Of a stretch of DNA of 54,412 nucleotides, positions 33,173-41,266 are shown piece by piece. Every line of letters begins with the position of its first letter. The first letter of the stretch is position 1. The notes beneath the pieces were generated by a model, which was given only the letters and a program-made list of their open reading frames with translations, made no database searches and was not told the DNA's origin. A program made the translations under genes and the position numbers. The DNA is from CAYUYV01 sp050331455 (GTDB taxonomy: Bacteria; Pseudomonadota; Alphaproteobacteria; JAJFIK01): positions 1 through 54,412 of the forward strand of contig JBHJGV010000086.1 in assembly GCA_050331455.1 (NCBI GenBank). Reading direction: 5' to 3'.

Positions 33173-33964
33173 ATGCCCCCGGTGACCATCGCGACCTGGA
33201 ACGTCAACTCCATCAAAGTGCGGGCCCAGACTGTCGCCGACTGGCTGGACAGTGCCAAAACGGACATTCTGTGTCTTCAGGAACTCAAAGTCACGGATGA
33301 CAAGTTCCCCGCAGAGCTGTTCGAGGAGCGGGGCTATCATGCGGCCGTGCACGGACAGACAACCTATAACGGCGTGGCCATCCTCTCCCGCCTGCCGCTG
33401 GAGGACGTGAGCACCGGCCTGCCCGGCGACGACAGCGACGAGCAGGCCCGCTATCTGGAAGCAACCGTGTCGACCGAGACCGGCGCGCTCCGAGTTGCAA
33501 GCCTTTATCTGCCCAACGGCAATCCGGTGCCGGGTCCCAAATACGACTACAAGCTCGGCTGGATGGCACGGCTGGAGGCCCGGGCCCGGGATCTTCTGGC
33601 GTTCGAAGAGCCCTTCGTGCTGGCCGGCGATTACAATATCATTCCGTCTCCCGACGATGTGCACGATCCCGCAGCCTGGGCCGATGACGCCCTGTTCCGC
33701 CCTGAGAGCCGGCAGGCCTTCAACCGGATCGTGTGGCTGGGCCTGACGGATGCCTACCGGGCCTGCCATGGCGAGGCGCATCGCTATACATTCTGGGATT
33801 ACCAGGGCGGCGCCTGGCCCAAGGACCACGGCATCCGCATCGATCACCTGCTCCTGTCGCCGCAGGCCGCCGACCGCCTGGTCACGGCCGATATCGACAA
33901 GACCCCGAGGGGCCATGATCAGCCCTCGGACCATGTTCCGGTATGGTGCCGCCTCGATTTGTGA
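33173..33964 (+). CDS. xthA: Exodeoxyribonuclease III / AP endonuclease
   Basis: The 263-aa DNA-repair enzyme starts MPPVTIATWNVNSIKVR (Asn10), with LQELKV (Glu37), YNGVAILSR, AGDYNIIP (catalytic Asp/Asn), YTFWDYQGGAWPKDHGIRID and SDHVPVWCRLDL (catalytic Asp-His at the end). All active-site positions are intact. It nicks 5' of abasic sites and has 3'-5' exonuclease activity. ATG at 33173 is preferred over a GTG at 33146 because the homology begins there. Probably co-transcribed with erpA. Confidence 0.95.
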   Translation: MPPVTIATWNVNSIKVRAQTVADWLDSAKTDILCLQELKVTDDKFPAELFEERGYHAAVHGQTTYNGVAILSRLPLEDVSTGLPGDDSDEQARYLEATVSTETGALRVASLYLPNGNPVPGPKYDYKLGWMARLEARARDLLAFEEPFVLAGDYNIIPSPDDVHDPAAWADDALFRPESRQAFNRIVWLGLTDAYRACHGEAHRYTFWDYQGGAWPKDHGIRIDHLLLSPQAADRLVTADIDKTPRGHDQPSDHVPVWCRLDL

Positions 33965-33994
33965 AACGAAGACCCTGAGCGTGGTCCTACGTCC

Positions 33995-34591
33995 TCAGAA
34001 CAGCCAGACAAGCAATGCGACCGTGGGCGCCGAGAGCGCGAGACCCAGAAGGACGGCAAGACCGTCCCGGGTCGACAGGCCCAAGCCAAGGGCAAGAATG
34101 CTGCTTCCCGGTAGGGCGACCGCGAAGGGGATGACCTCCAGGGGCACCATGGCCATGGCAAGCAGGACAACCAGCACAGCGACCCCATACAGCATGGGCG
34201 GATCCACGAGGACCGTCAGACGTGGCTTGATGATCCGGTCCACCCCTTTGATGGCGGGCCGGAAGCGGCCAAACGCCTCCTTCAAAACCATTCGGTCGAC
34301 GGAAGTGTCCCGGAGGCGTTTGGGAATCCATGGCCGGTTCTTGCCGATAAGCATCTGCCCGCTGACCAGAACAATCAAAAGGCCGAGCAGTGTGGGGACC
34401 GTGGGAATGGCGCCCGTCGGCAGGACCGCAAGCAGGGCCGGCACGAGAATGAGAGGGCCGAACGCCTGATAGCCGAAGGCGTCGATCACATCGCGAATGG
34501 CCAATTCGTCCCCCTCGCTGTTCTCCAGTAATTGGTCGAACAAGTCCTCAAAACCACTGATATCCTGTCGGTCGCCCGGTCCGGTGCTCAC
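33995..34591 (-). CDS. ExoD-family membrane protein
   Basis: The 198-aa protein shows the ExoD layout: FEDLFDQLLENSEGDELAIR, then FGYQAFGPLILVPALLAVLPTG, PTVPTLLGLLIVLVSGQML, KNRPWIPKRLRD, and several hydrophobic helices up to the C-terminus. Rhizobial ExoD is linked to exopolysaccharide production and nodule invasion; the biochemical role is unclear. It is convergent with xthA (30-base gap) and downstream of the SYLF gene. Confidence 0.9.
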   Translation of the reverse strand: MSTGPGDRQDISGFEDLFDQLLENSEGDELAIRDVIDAFGYQAFGPLILVPALLAVLPTGAIPTVPTLLGLLIVLVSGQMLIGKNRPWIPKRLRDTSVDRMVLKEAFGRFRPAIKGVDRIIKPRLTVLVDPPMLYGVAVLVVLLAMAMVPLEVIPFAVALPGSSILALGLGLSTRDGLAVLLGLALSAPTVALLVWLF

Positions 34592-34617
34592 CAGAGACTC
34601 TCCGTATAGGGAAGGAT

Positions 34618-34644
34618 GGGCGGGAGCCTGCGTGGCCTCCGCCC
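34618..34644 (-). terminator. Possible hairpin after the SYLF gene
   Basis: GGGCGGGAGCC (34618-34628) and GGCCTCCGCCC (34634-34644) can pair with two central mismatches around a 5-base loop, just past the stop of the leftward SYLF gene. No T-run follows. Confidence 0.35.
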
Positions 34645-34653
34645 GCCTTCAGA

Positions 34654-35196
34654 TCAGCGCTTGAGGCGCGTGATCTTTGCGCCGCTGAGGGACACGCCAG
34701 CCAGCAGCCCCTGCTGGCGGAAGACGACCGCCACAACGGGCTGGTCGAAGGTCGTGGACGACACCTCGCCGCTCACGCCCTCGCCGATCACGGCCACCTC
34801 CAAATCGGCACCGATTTCCCAACCCTTCCGATCCATGAGGGTCTTCAGCGCTTCTTCCTCCATAAACAGCAGCACGAGGGACTTGGACTGCGCCCCGGCC
34901 TGGAAGCCGAACGATGCGGAATAGAGGGAGTAGTAGCTGTCCATACTGCCGCCCCGGACCAGGGCCCCTTCGCCATATTCAGCGCCGAATATGAAGGCGC
35001 CTTCGACGAGGTTTGGGAAGACGAGCGCAGCCTTCGAGGCGTCCAGCAATTGGTCGCCGCCGGGGACCTGTTCGCGAAAGACCTCCAGCGAGGCGTTGAC
35101 GCCGGCCTCGATCTCTTTGGCCGTATCGGCACGAACGGCCTCGAACGGCATCACGAGCATGGCCAGCAGACCAATGGTTGCAACAAGACTTTTCAT
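34654..35196 (-). CDS. SYLF-domain lipid-binding protein (YSC84-like)
   Basis: The 180-aa protein has a Sec signal peptide (MKSLVATIGLLAMLVMPFEA, cleavage after RA-D near residue 23) and a SYLF/Ysc84 domain: KAALVFPNLVEGAFIFGAEY, GEGALVRGG, YSLYSASFGFQAGAQSKSLV, VSLSGAKITRLKR. SYLF domains bind phospholipids; the bacterial role is poorly defined. It should be periplasmic. AGGAGGG lies 7 bases before the ATG, a strong site that fixes the start. Confidence 0.92.
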   Translation of the reverse strand: MKSLVATIGLLAMLVMPFEAVRADTAKEIEAGVNASLEVFREQVPGGDQLLDASKAALVFPNLVEGAFIFGAEYGEGALVRGGSMDSYYSLYSASFGFQAGAQSKSLVLLFMEEEALKTLMDRKGWEIGADLEVAVIGEGVSGEVSSTTFDQPVVAVVFRQQGLLAGVSLSGAKITRLKR

Positions 35197-35392
35197 GGTT
35201 ATGCCCTCCTGTTGATGAAACGCGGACCGGCAGGGAAAGCCGGCCGTGGGATACGAAGGCATCAACAGGGACCCCATCCATTGGTTCCGGGACGATAGGG
35301 TCAAAAAGAAACATCTGCACGGGGAACCAAAGGCGCCGCGACATGTTTGCCAGACGTCACCTGTTCCGAATTCCAGCGTCGAGAGGGGCCCC

Positions 35393-36136
35393 ATGCCGGA
35401 GTCAAAATCACCCGCGCAGTTCCAAAGCACGGCACCCAACACCGAAGAACTTCCGTCCATTGTGATATACGGCCATTCGCCCCTGTTATACTGGTGGCCG
35501 GTCTGGCTGCTCGGCTTCGTCTGTGCCGGGATGAGTTATATGCTGGGGGAGCCCGTGCGGATCGAGGGATACGGGCCGGAGTTCTTCCACCCCAGCGCCA
35601 TTTTGGGAACCTGTTTCACCACCCTCACGCTGGTCGTCATCGTGTTCACCACGTCGGCGATGCGGGGCCTTTATTCGCTCATCGCCGTTCTCGCACTCGC
35701 CCTGTTTTTGAGCCTGGCCGGCTGGGCGGGCCTGCTCGACGACCTGGCCGGCCTCGTCCCGGGCCTGTCCATCCACATGAATATGGGTTTTTACCTGTTC
35801 TTTTCGGGCACGCTTTTCGTCCTGTGGTGCCTTGCCTTTTTCGTGTTCGACCGCTTCGTCTATTGGCGCATCCGGCCCGGTCAGATGACGGAGGAACGTC
35901 TGGTCGGCGACGCTGAACAAAGCTATGACACCCGCGGTATCCTGTTCGAAAAATACAGCGAGGATTATTTCCGCAACCTGGTATTGGGTCTGGGGACCGG
36001 CGATATCCGCCTCAATACGTCCGGTGCAAAGCGGGATATCATCGTCATTCCGAATGTTCTGTTTGCGGATGCCAAAGTGCGCAAGATCCAGCAACTGATC
36101 GCTGTGGAGCCCGACGAGCTCCTGGATCAGGACTGA
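35393..36136 (+). CDS. Membrane protein with PH-like C-terminal domain
   Basis: The 247-aa protein has about four hydrophobic segments (about 30-50, 66-88, 92-112, 133-157) and a cytoplasmic tail. The tail (about 185-240) has GDIRLNTSGAKRDIIVIPNV and ADAKVRKIQQLI, which resemble the strand-strand-helix of bacterial PH domains (bPH_2 type); this is a pattern match by eye. Function is unknown. GAGAGGGG before ATG 35393 decides the start; the longer open frame to 35246 would overlap the SYLF leader region. It ends 6 bases from the convergent Sel1 gene. Confidence 0.8.
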   Translation: MPESKSPAQFQSTAPNTEELPSIVIYGHSPLLYWWPVWLLGFVCAGMSYMLGEPVRIEGYGPEFFHPSAILGTCFTTLTLVVIVFTTSAMRGLYSLIAVLALALFLSLAGWAGLLDDLAGLVPGLSIHMNMGFYLFFSGTLFVLWCLAFFVFDRFVYWRIRPGQMTEERLVGDAEQSYDTRGILFEKYSEDYFRNLVLGLGTGDIRLNTSGAKRDIIVIPNVLFADAKVRKIQQLIAVEPDELLDQD

Positions 36137-36142
36137 CGGGCC

Positions 36143-36913
36143 CTATGGCGCCGTGCCCGCTGCCAAGTCCCGCGCGGCGGCAATGACACCGCCGGGAAGG
36201 GCGACCTGATAGGTGGCATGGCGCGAGGCGATCACATCCGCCAAAGGCGTTCCGTCGAAACCCGCCGGCGCGTCGAGCCGCAGCACCCGGCGCGACCAGT
36301 CGTTTTCCTCGCCGCGCCGGGCCGCCTCGTATACACGGATCAACAGCGCAAAACCGGTCACGTCGTCCTGGTCCACGCCGATGCCTTCCAGATAGAGCTG
36401 GGCGAGCTTGAATTGGGCATAGAGCACGCCGACATCCGCCGCCTGACGATACCATTCGGCGGCATGCTCCGGGTCCGGATCGAGCTGGCCCGGCACGCCC
36501 TCGAGAAACAAATCCCCAAGATCGGCCTGGGCCACCGGATGGCGCCGGGCCGCTGCCTGGTAAAGCCAGGCCACGGCCCGTTTCAGGTCCTTGGGCACGC
36601 CCCGCCCCTCCCGATAGAGGGTCGCGAGGCTCACCTGGGCTTCCGTGAACCCCCGATCCGCCGCCAGCCGATAATACTCGGCGGCGATGCGCGGTTCGGG
36701 ACGCATCACGCCTTCGCCGCGCAGATACATAGTGCCCACGAGCCAGGTGGAGGCGGGATCGCCCTTGCGGGCTTCCTCGAGCCAGGACGCCAGCGCCTGC
36801 TTCAGGTCGCCCCGGTCATAGGCATCCACACCGTCCTGAAAATCCGCAGCCGCCGGTGCAGCGGATAGGACCAGGAGAATTGCAAGGCTCCAGCCGGCAC
36901 GCAGACGGATCAT
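36143..36913 (-). CDS. Sel1-repeat protein, exported
   Basis: The 256-aa protein has a signal peptide (hydrophobic about 8-22, cleavage near AAPAAA) and about five Sel1-type repeats with the usual A-x-x-x-x-x-x-L-G pattern: PASTWLVGTMYLRGEGV, EAQVSLATLYREGRGVPKDL, AQADLGDLFLEGVPG, AQFKLAQLYLEGIGVDQDD. A probable periplasmic adaptor of unknown partner. It lies 31 bases past valS-side sequence on the same strand, so valS may follow it in one transcript only in reverse order (Sel1 is downstream). Confidence 0.88.
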   Translation of the reverse strand: MIRLRAGWSLAILLVLSAAPAAADFQDGVDAYDRGDLKQALASWLEEARKGDPASTWLVGTMYLRGEGVMRPEPRIAAEYYRLAADRGFTEAQVSLATLYREGRGVPKDLKRAVAWLYQAAARRHPVAQADLGDLFLEGVPGQLDPDPEHAAEWYRQAADVGVLYAQFKLAQLYLEGIGVDQDDVTGFALLIRVYEAARRGEENDWSRRVLRLDAPAGFDGTPLADVIASRHATYQVALPGGVIAAARDLAAGTAP

Positions 36914-36944
36914 CGGGACGCCACTTCCTTTTGGGCAGGAGGGA

Positions 36945-39647
36945 TCAGGCAGAGCCCGCGTCGGCCGCCGCGGCTGCGGACCGCAGATTGCCGAGGGCCT
37001 CGCGGATGCGGGCCGTGCGGTTTTCCGCTTCCGCCCGGCGCTCCCGCTGCTCCTCGATCACGTCTTCCGGGGCCTTGGCCATGAATTTTTCGTTGCCCAG
37101 CTTGGCATCGATCTTGTCGATTTCGCCGGCGAGCTTGGTGAGTTCCCCTTCAAGGCGCTTGGTTTCCTGGGCCAGATCCACCACATCCGCCAGGGGCAGG
37201 ACATAGGTCGCCTCGTCCACGACGATCTGCACCGCCCCCGGTGGAATATCGTCGGTCGGGCGGATCCAGTCCAGGCGGGCCAGCCGCTTGATGACCTCCT
37301 CATGGAGGCGCATGCGGCCCTGGGTGGCCTCCCCCGCCCCCTTGAGCAGAAGGGGAATCTTGGCAGCAGCCGGCACATTCATTTCGGCCCGGACAGACCG
37401 GATATCGCTCACCACCCGGATGACCCAGTCCATCTCCGCATCCGCTGCCTTGTCCTGCCGCCAAGCATCGGGCTTCGGCCAGTCCGCATGGATCAGCATG
37501 CTCTTGCGCGGCGCACCGTGGTGATCGGCGAGGCTCTCCCACAGTTCTTCCGTCACGAAAGGCATGAAGGGATGGAGCAGCGCCAGGATCTGGTCCAGCA
37601 CCCAGGCTGCCGTCGCCCGCGTTTCCATTTTCGCCGCGCCGTCCGGTCCGTTGAGCAGCGACTTGATCAGTTCCAGATACCAGTCGCAGAACACATTCCA
37701 GACAAAGCCGTAAATCGCGCCGGCGGCATCGTTGAACCGATACGCCTCCAGCGCTTCTGTCACCGCTGCGCTCGTACGGGCGGTCTCGCCGATGATCCAG
37801 CGATTGACGGTTTCCCGGACCGCCGCCGGGTCGAACCCATCCGTGCGGGTGCATTCGTTCATCTGACAGAACCGGGCGGCATTCCACAGCTTGGTGCCGA
37901 AATTCCGGTAGCCTTCGATACGGCTCTTGGCGAGCTTGATGTCCCGCCCCTGGGCCGCCATGGCGGCAAGGGTGAAGCGCAAGGCGTCGGCGCCGAAGGC
38001 GTCGATCAACTCCAGCGGATCAATGACATTGCCCTTGGACTTCGACATCTTCTGGCCCTTCTCGTCGCGGACCAGGGCATGCATATAAACGGTATGGAAG
38101 GGCACTTCCTGCTTGAAATGCAGGCCCATCATCATCATCCGGGCAACCCAGAAAAAGATGATGTCGAAGGCCGTCACGAGCACATCGGTCTTGTAGTACC
38201 GGCCGAGTTCCGGCGTCTCGTCCGGCCACCCGAGGGTCGAAAAGGGCCAAAGGGCGGAAGAAAACCACGTGTCGAGAACATCCTCGTCCCGGGTCAAGGC
38301 CACGCCCGCTCCCAGTTTGGCTTCCGCCTCGGCCCGGGCTTCGTCCTCGCTTTCGGCAACGAAAATGCTGCCGTCCGGCGCATACCAGGCCGGAATCTGA
38401 TGACCCCACCACAGCTGGCGCGAGATGCACCAGGGCTGGATGTTCCGCATCCACTCGTAATATGTCTTTTCCCAGGTCTTCGGCACAAAGACGGTCTCGC
38501 CCTCCTCGACGGCCTTGATGGCCGGCGCCGCCAGGGCCTTGGCATCCACATACCACTGCTCCGTCAGCCAGGGCTCGATGACGACGTCGGACCGGTCGCC
38601 ATGGGGGACCACATGGGTGTGGTCCTCGATCCCGGCCAGGAGGCCGAGGGCTTCGAGATCGGCGACGACCTTTTTGCGCGCCTCGAAGCGCTCCAATCCG
38701 CGATAGGCCTCCGGGACGGCCTCGTTGAGATGCGCCGTGGCGTCGAGGATGGTGATCCTCTCCAGGTCATGGCGCTTGCCGACCTCGAAATCGTTGAAAT
38801 CATGGGCAGGCGTGATCTTGACCGCGCCCGAGCCCTGCTCCGGATCCGCATACGCATCGCCCACAATGGGGATCCGCCGGCCGACCAGCGGCAGGATGAC
38901 ATGCCGGCCGATCAGATGGCGGTAGCGCTCGTCCTCGGGGTGAACGGCGACGGCCGTGTCGCCGAGCATGGTCTCAGGACGGGTGGTCGCCACCGTGATG
39001 AACGCCTCGGACCCGGTTCCGTCCTCGCCCTCGATGGGATAGCGAAAGTGCCAGAGATGGCCTTTCACTTCCTTCATCACGACTTCAATGTCGGACACAG
39101 CCGTCTGGAACCGGGGGTCCCAGTTGACGAGGCGCTTGTCCCGGTAGATCAGGCCTTCCCGATAAAGCTGGACAAAGACCTTCAGCACGGCGCGGGACAG
39201 GCCCTCGTCCATGGTGAAGCGCTCCCGGCTCCAATCGCAGGACGCGCCGAGCCGGCGAAGCTGGGACGTGATCGTCCCGCCACTCTCCGCCTTCCATTTC
39301 CAGACCCGCTCGACAAAGGCCTCCCGGCCCATGCTGCGCCGGTCCGTGCGGTTTTCCGCCTGGAGCTGACGCTCGACGCCCATCTGGGTCGCGATGCCGG
39401 CATGGTCCGTGCCCACCTGCCACAGGACATCGCGCCCCCGCATGCGCTCGAAGCGCACCAGAATGTCCTGGAGTGTGTTGTTGAGGGCGTGCCCGATATG
39501 GAGTGATCCGGTCACATTCGGGGGCGGAATGACCACGCAATAGGGGTCGGCATCCGGGCGGGTGCCGGCGCGGAACGCCCCCGTCTCTTCCCATTTTTTG
39601 TAAAGGCGCGGTTCGGCTTCGGCCGGGGTGAAAGTCTTTTCGAGCAT
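36945..39647 (-). CDS. valS: Valyl-tRNA synthetase
   Basis: The 900-aa class I synthetase starts MLEKTFTPAEAEPRLYKKWE. HIGH is at 50-53 within PPPNVTGSLHIGHALN, the editing domain follows (TRPETMLGDTAVAVHPEDER), KMSKSKGNVIDP is at about 533-544, and the C-terminal coiled-coil arm (about 830-890: DLAQETKRLEGELTKLAGEI, EEQRERRAEAENR) is complete. It charges tRNA-Val and edits Thr. Family homology begins at 39647, which sets the start; the open frame beyond it is not coding. popZ is about 325 bases upstream. Confidence 0.97.
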   Translation of the reverse strand: MLEKTFTPAEAEPRLYKKWEETGAFRAGTRPDADPYCVVIPPPNVTGSLHIGHALNNTLQDILVRFERMRGRDVLWQVGTDHAGIATQMGVERQLQAENRTDRRSMGREAFVERVWKWKAESGGTITSQLRRLGASCDWSRERFTMDEGLSRAVLKVFVQLYREGLIYRDKRLVNWDPRFQTAVSDIEVVMKEVKGHLWHFRYPIEGEDGTGSEAFITVATTRPETMLGDTAVAVHPEDERYRHLIGRHVILPLVGRRIPIVGDAYADPEQGSGAVKITPAHDFNDFEVGKRHDLERITILDATAHLNEAVPEAYRGLERFEARKKVVADLEALGLLAGIEDHTHVVPHGDRSDVVIEPWLTEQWYVDAKALAAPAIKAVEEGETVFVPKTWEKTYYEWMRNIQPWCISRQLWWGHQIPAWYAPDGSIFVAESEDEARAEAEAKLGAGVALTRDEDVLDTWFSSALWPFSTLGWPDETPELGRYYKTDVLVTAFDIIFFWVARMMMMGLHFKQEVPFHTVYMHALVRDEKGQKMSKSKGNVIDPLELIDAFGADALRFTLAAMAAQGRDIKLAKSRIEGYRNFGTKLWNAARFCQMNECTRTDGFDPAAVRETVNRWIIGETARTSAAVTEALEAYRFNDAAGAIYGFVWNVFCDWYLELIKSLLNGPDGAAKMETRATAAWVLDQILALLHPFMPFVTEELWESLADHHGAPRKSMLIHADWPKPDAWRQDKAADAEMDWVIRVVSDIRSVRAEMNVPAAAKIPLLLKGAGEATQGRMRLHEEVIKRLARLDWIRPTDDIPPGAVQIVVDEATYVLPLADVVDLAQETKRLEGELTKLAGEIDKIDAKLGNEKFMAKAPEDVIEEQRERRAEAENRTARIREALGNLRSAAAAADAGSA

Positions 39648-39886
39648 GGTCGGGCTTTGCGGGGCGTTAGAGGGGCAAGCGGCGCCCCAAGGTGATCCAT
39701 GGCATGCGCGAAGGTCATGCGCGGGCTGGGTATGCGAGAAAAACGCGGCACAAGACGGTCGCACGGGCGCGTCGGTCCTCCCCGGGACCGGGTCCTCACC
39801 TCCCACGTCCTATTGATAGAGGAAGGTGGGCGCCACGCAAATATGGGGCCTCGCGGCCGGGACCCGCGCCCTGACTGGCATGGGCT

Positions 39887-39919
39887 AAAAAAAACCGGGC
39901 CGCGAAAGTCGCGGCCCGG
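39887..39919 (-). terminator. Intrinsic terminator of popZ
   Basis: On the minus strand a perfect 10-bp stem (CCGGGCCGCG with CGCGGCCCGG, 5-base loop) is followed by a run of eight T (39894-39887). It lies about 50 bases past the popZ stop and separates popZ from valS. Confidence 0.9.
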
Positions 39920-39920
39920 C

Positions 39921-39960
39921 GTCGGATTGGTCTTGGCGTCGGATTGGTCTTGGCGTCGGA
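39921..39960. repeat. 17-bp tandem repeat, two copies plus a partial one
   Basis: gtcggattggtcttggc occurs at 39921-39937 and 39938-39954, followed by gtcgga. It fills the space between the popZ stop and its terminator. Confidence 0.9.
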
Positions 39961-39971
39961 CGGACGTGCGA

Positions 39972-40682
39972 TCAGCGGCGGCTGCGGTCGGAGATCCGAC
40001 GCACTTCCCGGTCCACCAGATCCTCGACGATGTCGCCGAGATTGTCGTCCAGCCATTCCTTGAGCATCGGCCGCATCATGTCTTCGACCATGGTCTCAAG
40101 GGTGCGGGAGCCGGAGGGCTCACGGCTCACGGCAACGTTGCGGCCGAGGGACTGGAACGCCGTCGCGGCATTGCTTTCCACATCGCCGCTGACGAGGGCG
40201 TGGGCTTCATCGTCGGCGTGGTCGTCACGGTCAACGACGACCAGATCGGAGCCGGCAAAGTCCGTGTCCGTATTGGCGGCCTCGGCATGGGTGTCCGGCA
40301 GGGGCTGGTGCAGCGGCTGCGGCTCCTCAATGGGCTGGTGGACCGGAGCGGCCGGCTCCATTTCCGGAAGGGCCTGGGCCTGGGTCAGCTCCAGCACGTC
40401 TGCGGAGGATTGCATCGGTGCGGACTGGGGGGCCGCCGGCGCGGACTGGGGGGCCGCCGGTGCGTGGCCGACGCCGTTGGTCATGCCGGCCATGGGGGCG
40501 GGCTCTTCAACGGGCGTGGGCTGGACCGGAGCCGGGGCGGGCGCCGCAGCGGCGGCCGGTGCGGCCCCGTTGGGAGCGGCGGCCTTCGTGGCCTCGTCAT
40601 TGTCCTCGGAGATGATCCGGCGAATGGACGCCAGGATCTCTTCCATGGTCGGTTCCTGCTGGGTGTTCTCTTGATCGGTCAT
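39972..40682 (-). CDS. popZ: Polar organising protein PopZ (DUF2497)
   Basis: The 236-aa protein has the PopZ layout: an N-terminal helix EPTMEEILASIRRIISEDN, a long Pro/Ala/Glu-rich disordered middle, and a C-terminal helical oligomerisation region (LETMVEDMMRPMLKEWLDDN, LGDIVEDLVDREVRRISD). In Caulobacter PopZ forms a polar condensate that anchors ParB-bound chromosome origins. AGGGA precedes the ATG at 40682. A 21-bp duplication inside the gene (40420-40461) repeats AAPQSAP in the linker. valS downstream and the TolC gene upstream fit the order I recall in alphaproteobacteria. Confidence 0.93.
   Translation of the reverse strand: MTDQENTQQEPTMEEILASIRRIISEDNDEATKAAAPNGAAPAAAAAPAPAPVQPTPVEEPAPMAGMTNGVGHAPAAPQSAPAAPQSAPMQSSADVLELTQAQALPEMEPAAPVHQPIEEPQPLHQPLPDTHAEAANTDTDFAGSDLVVVDRDDHADDEAHALVSGDVESNAATAFQSLGRNVAVSREPSGSRTLETMVEDMMRPMLKEWLDDNLGDIVEDLVDREVRRISDRSRR
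40420..40461. repeat. In-frame 21-bp tandem duplication within popZ
   Basis: Two copies (40420-40440, 40441-40461) differ at the last base. Each encodes seven residues of the disordered linker (AAPQSAP), so copy changes would keep the frame. Confidence 0.88.
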
Positions 40683-41266
40683 GGGAGTCCCTGAAAGTTC
40701 TGTGTTGGAGTTTCGTGGTTGCCCCGCCAGACCACGCCGAAGCACCTGCCCGGAATGAAGTCTGACCGTGTTCCGTAAGCGGCCCGTTTTCGGACCTTAT
40801 TCGCACAGCACCGTGTTCCGTCTGTCGCCATCCACACTATCCGCCGGCGGCTGAAGCCGACAACTGCCCTTGCGGAGGACCCCGTTCAGGCCCAGCGGCA
40901 CTACCCTTGTTCCAGACTTGACCTTGACCTCGATCCGCGACCCAAAGTTGGAAACCTCTGCGTCTCGCTGGCCAAGCCCGGCACACTGGTCAACCACGCC
41001 GGAGCGTTAAGCACGCGGGATGCCATGGGGCACCGTCGGACCCGTTATGACTGACATCATCATATACGGGACCGGCCGTAGAGCACGAACAGGAGGCCTG
41101 CGCCGCCGCTGACCCCTGCCGCAGTGACCCTATGACGTTGCATTAAAATGAGACAAGACCGTGGCCGGAGTCGTTAAGAATTGTCCGGAACCGGTGCAGA
41201 TCCGGACCAACCGCCCCCATGCCGCAATGCGGTCGGGGGACGGAGGCGGCCCATTGGGCGGACGTT
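40683..41266. other. Gene-free stretch between the TolC gene and popZ
   Basis: About 580 bases without a convincing coding frame. Base composition falls somewhat near 41040-41180 (for example TTGCATTAAAATGAGAC), as expected for a promoter, but none can be defined. It should hold the popZ promoter and the TolC gene's terminator; neither is clear to me. Confidence 0.45.

Noticed and set aside
37302..39506. 734-residue open frame antisense to valS
   Set aside because: Shadow of a real gene in high-GC DNA; no family features, while valS is unambiguous.
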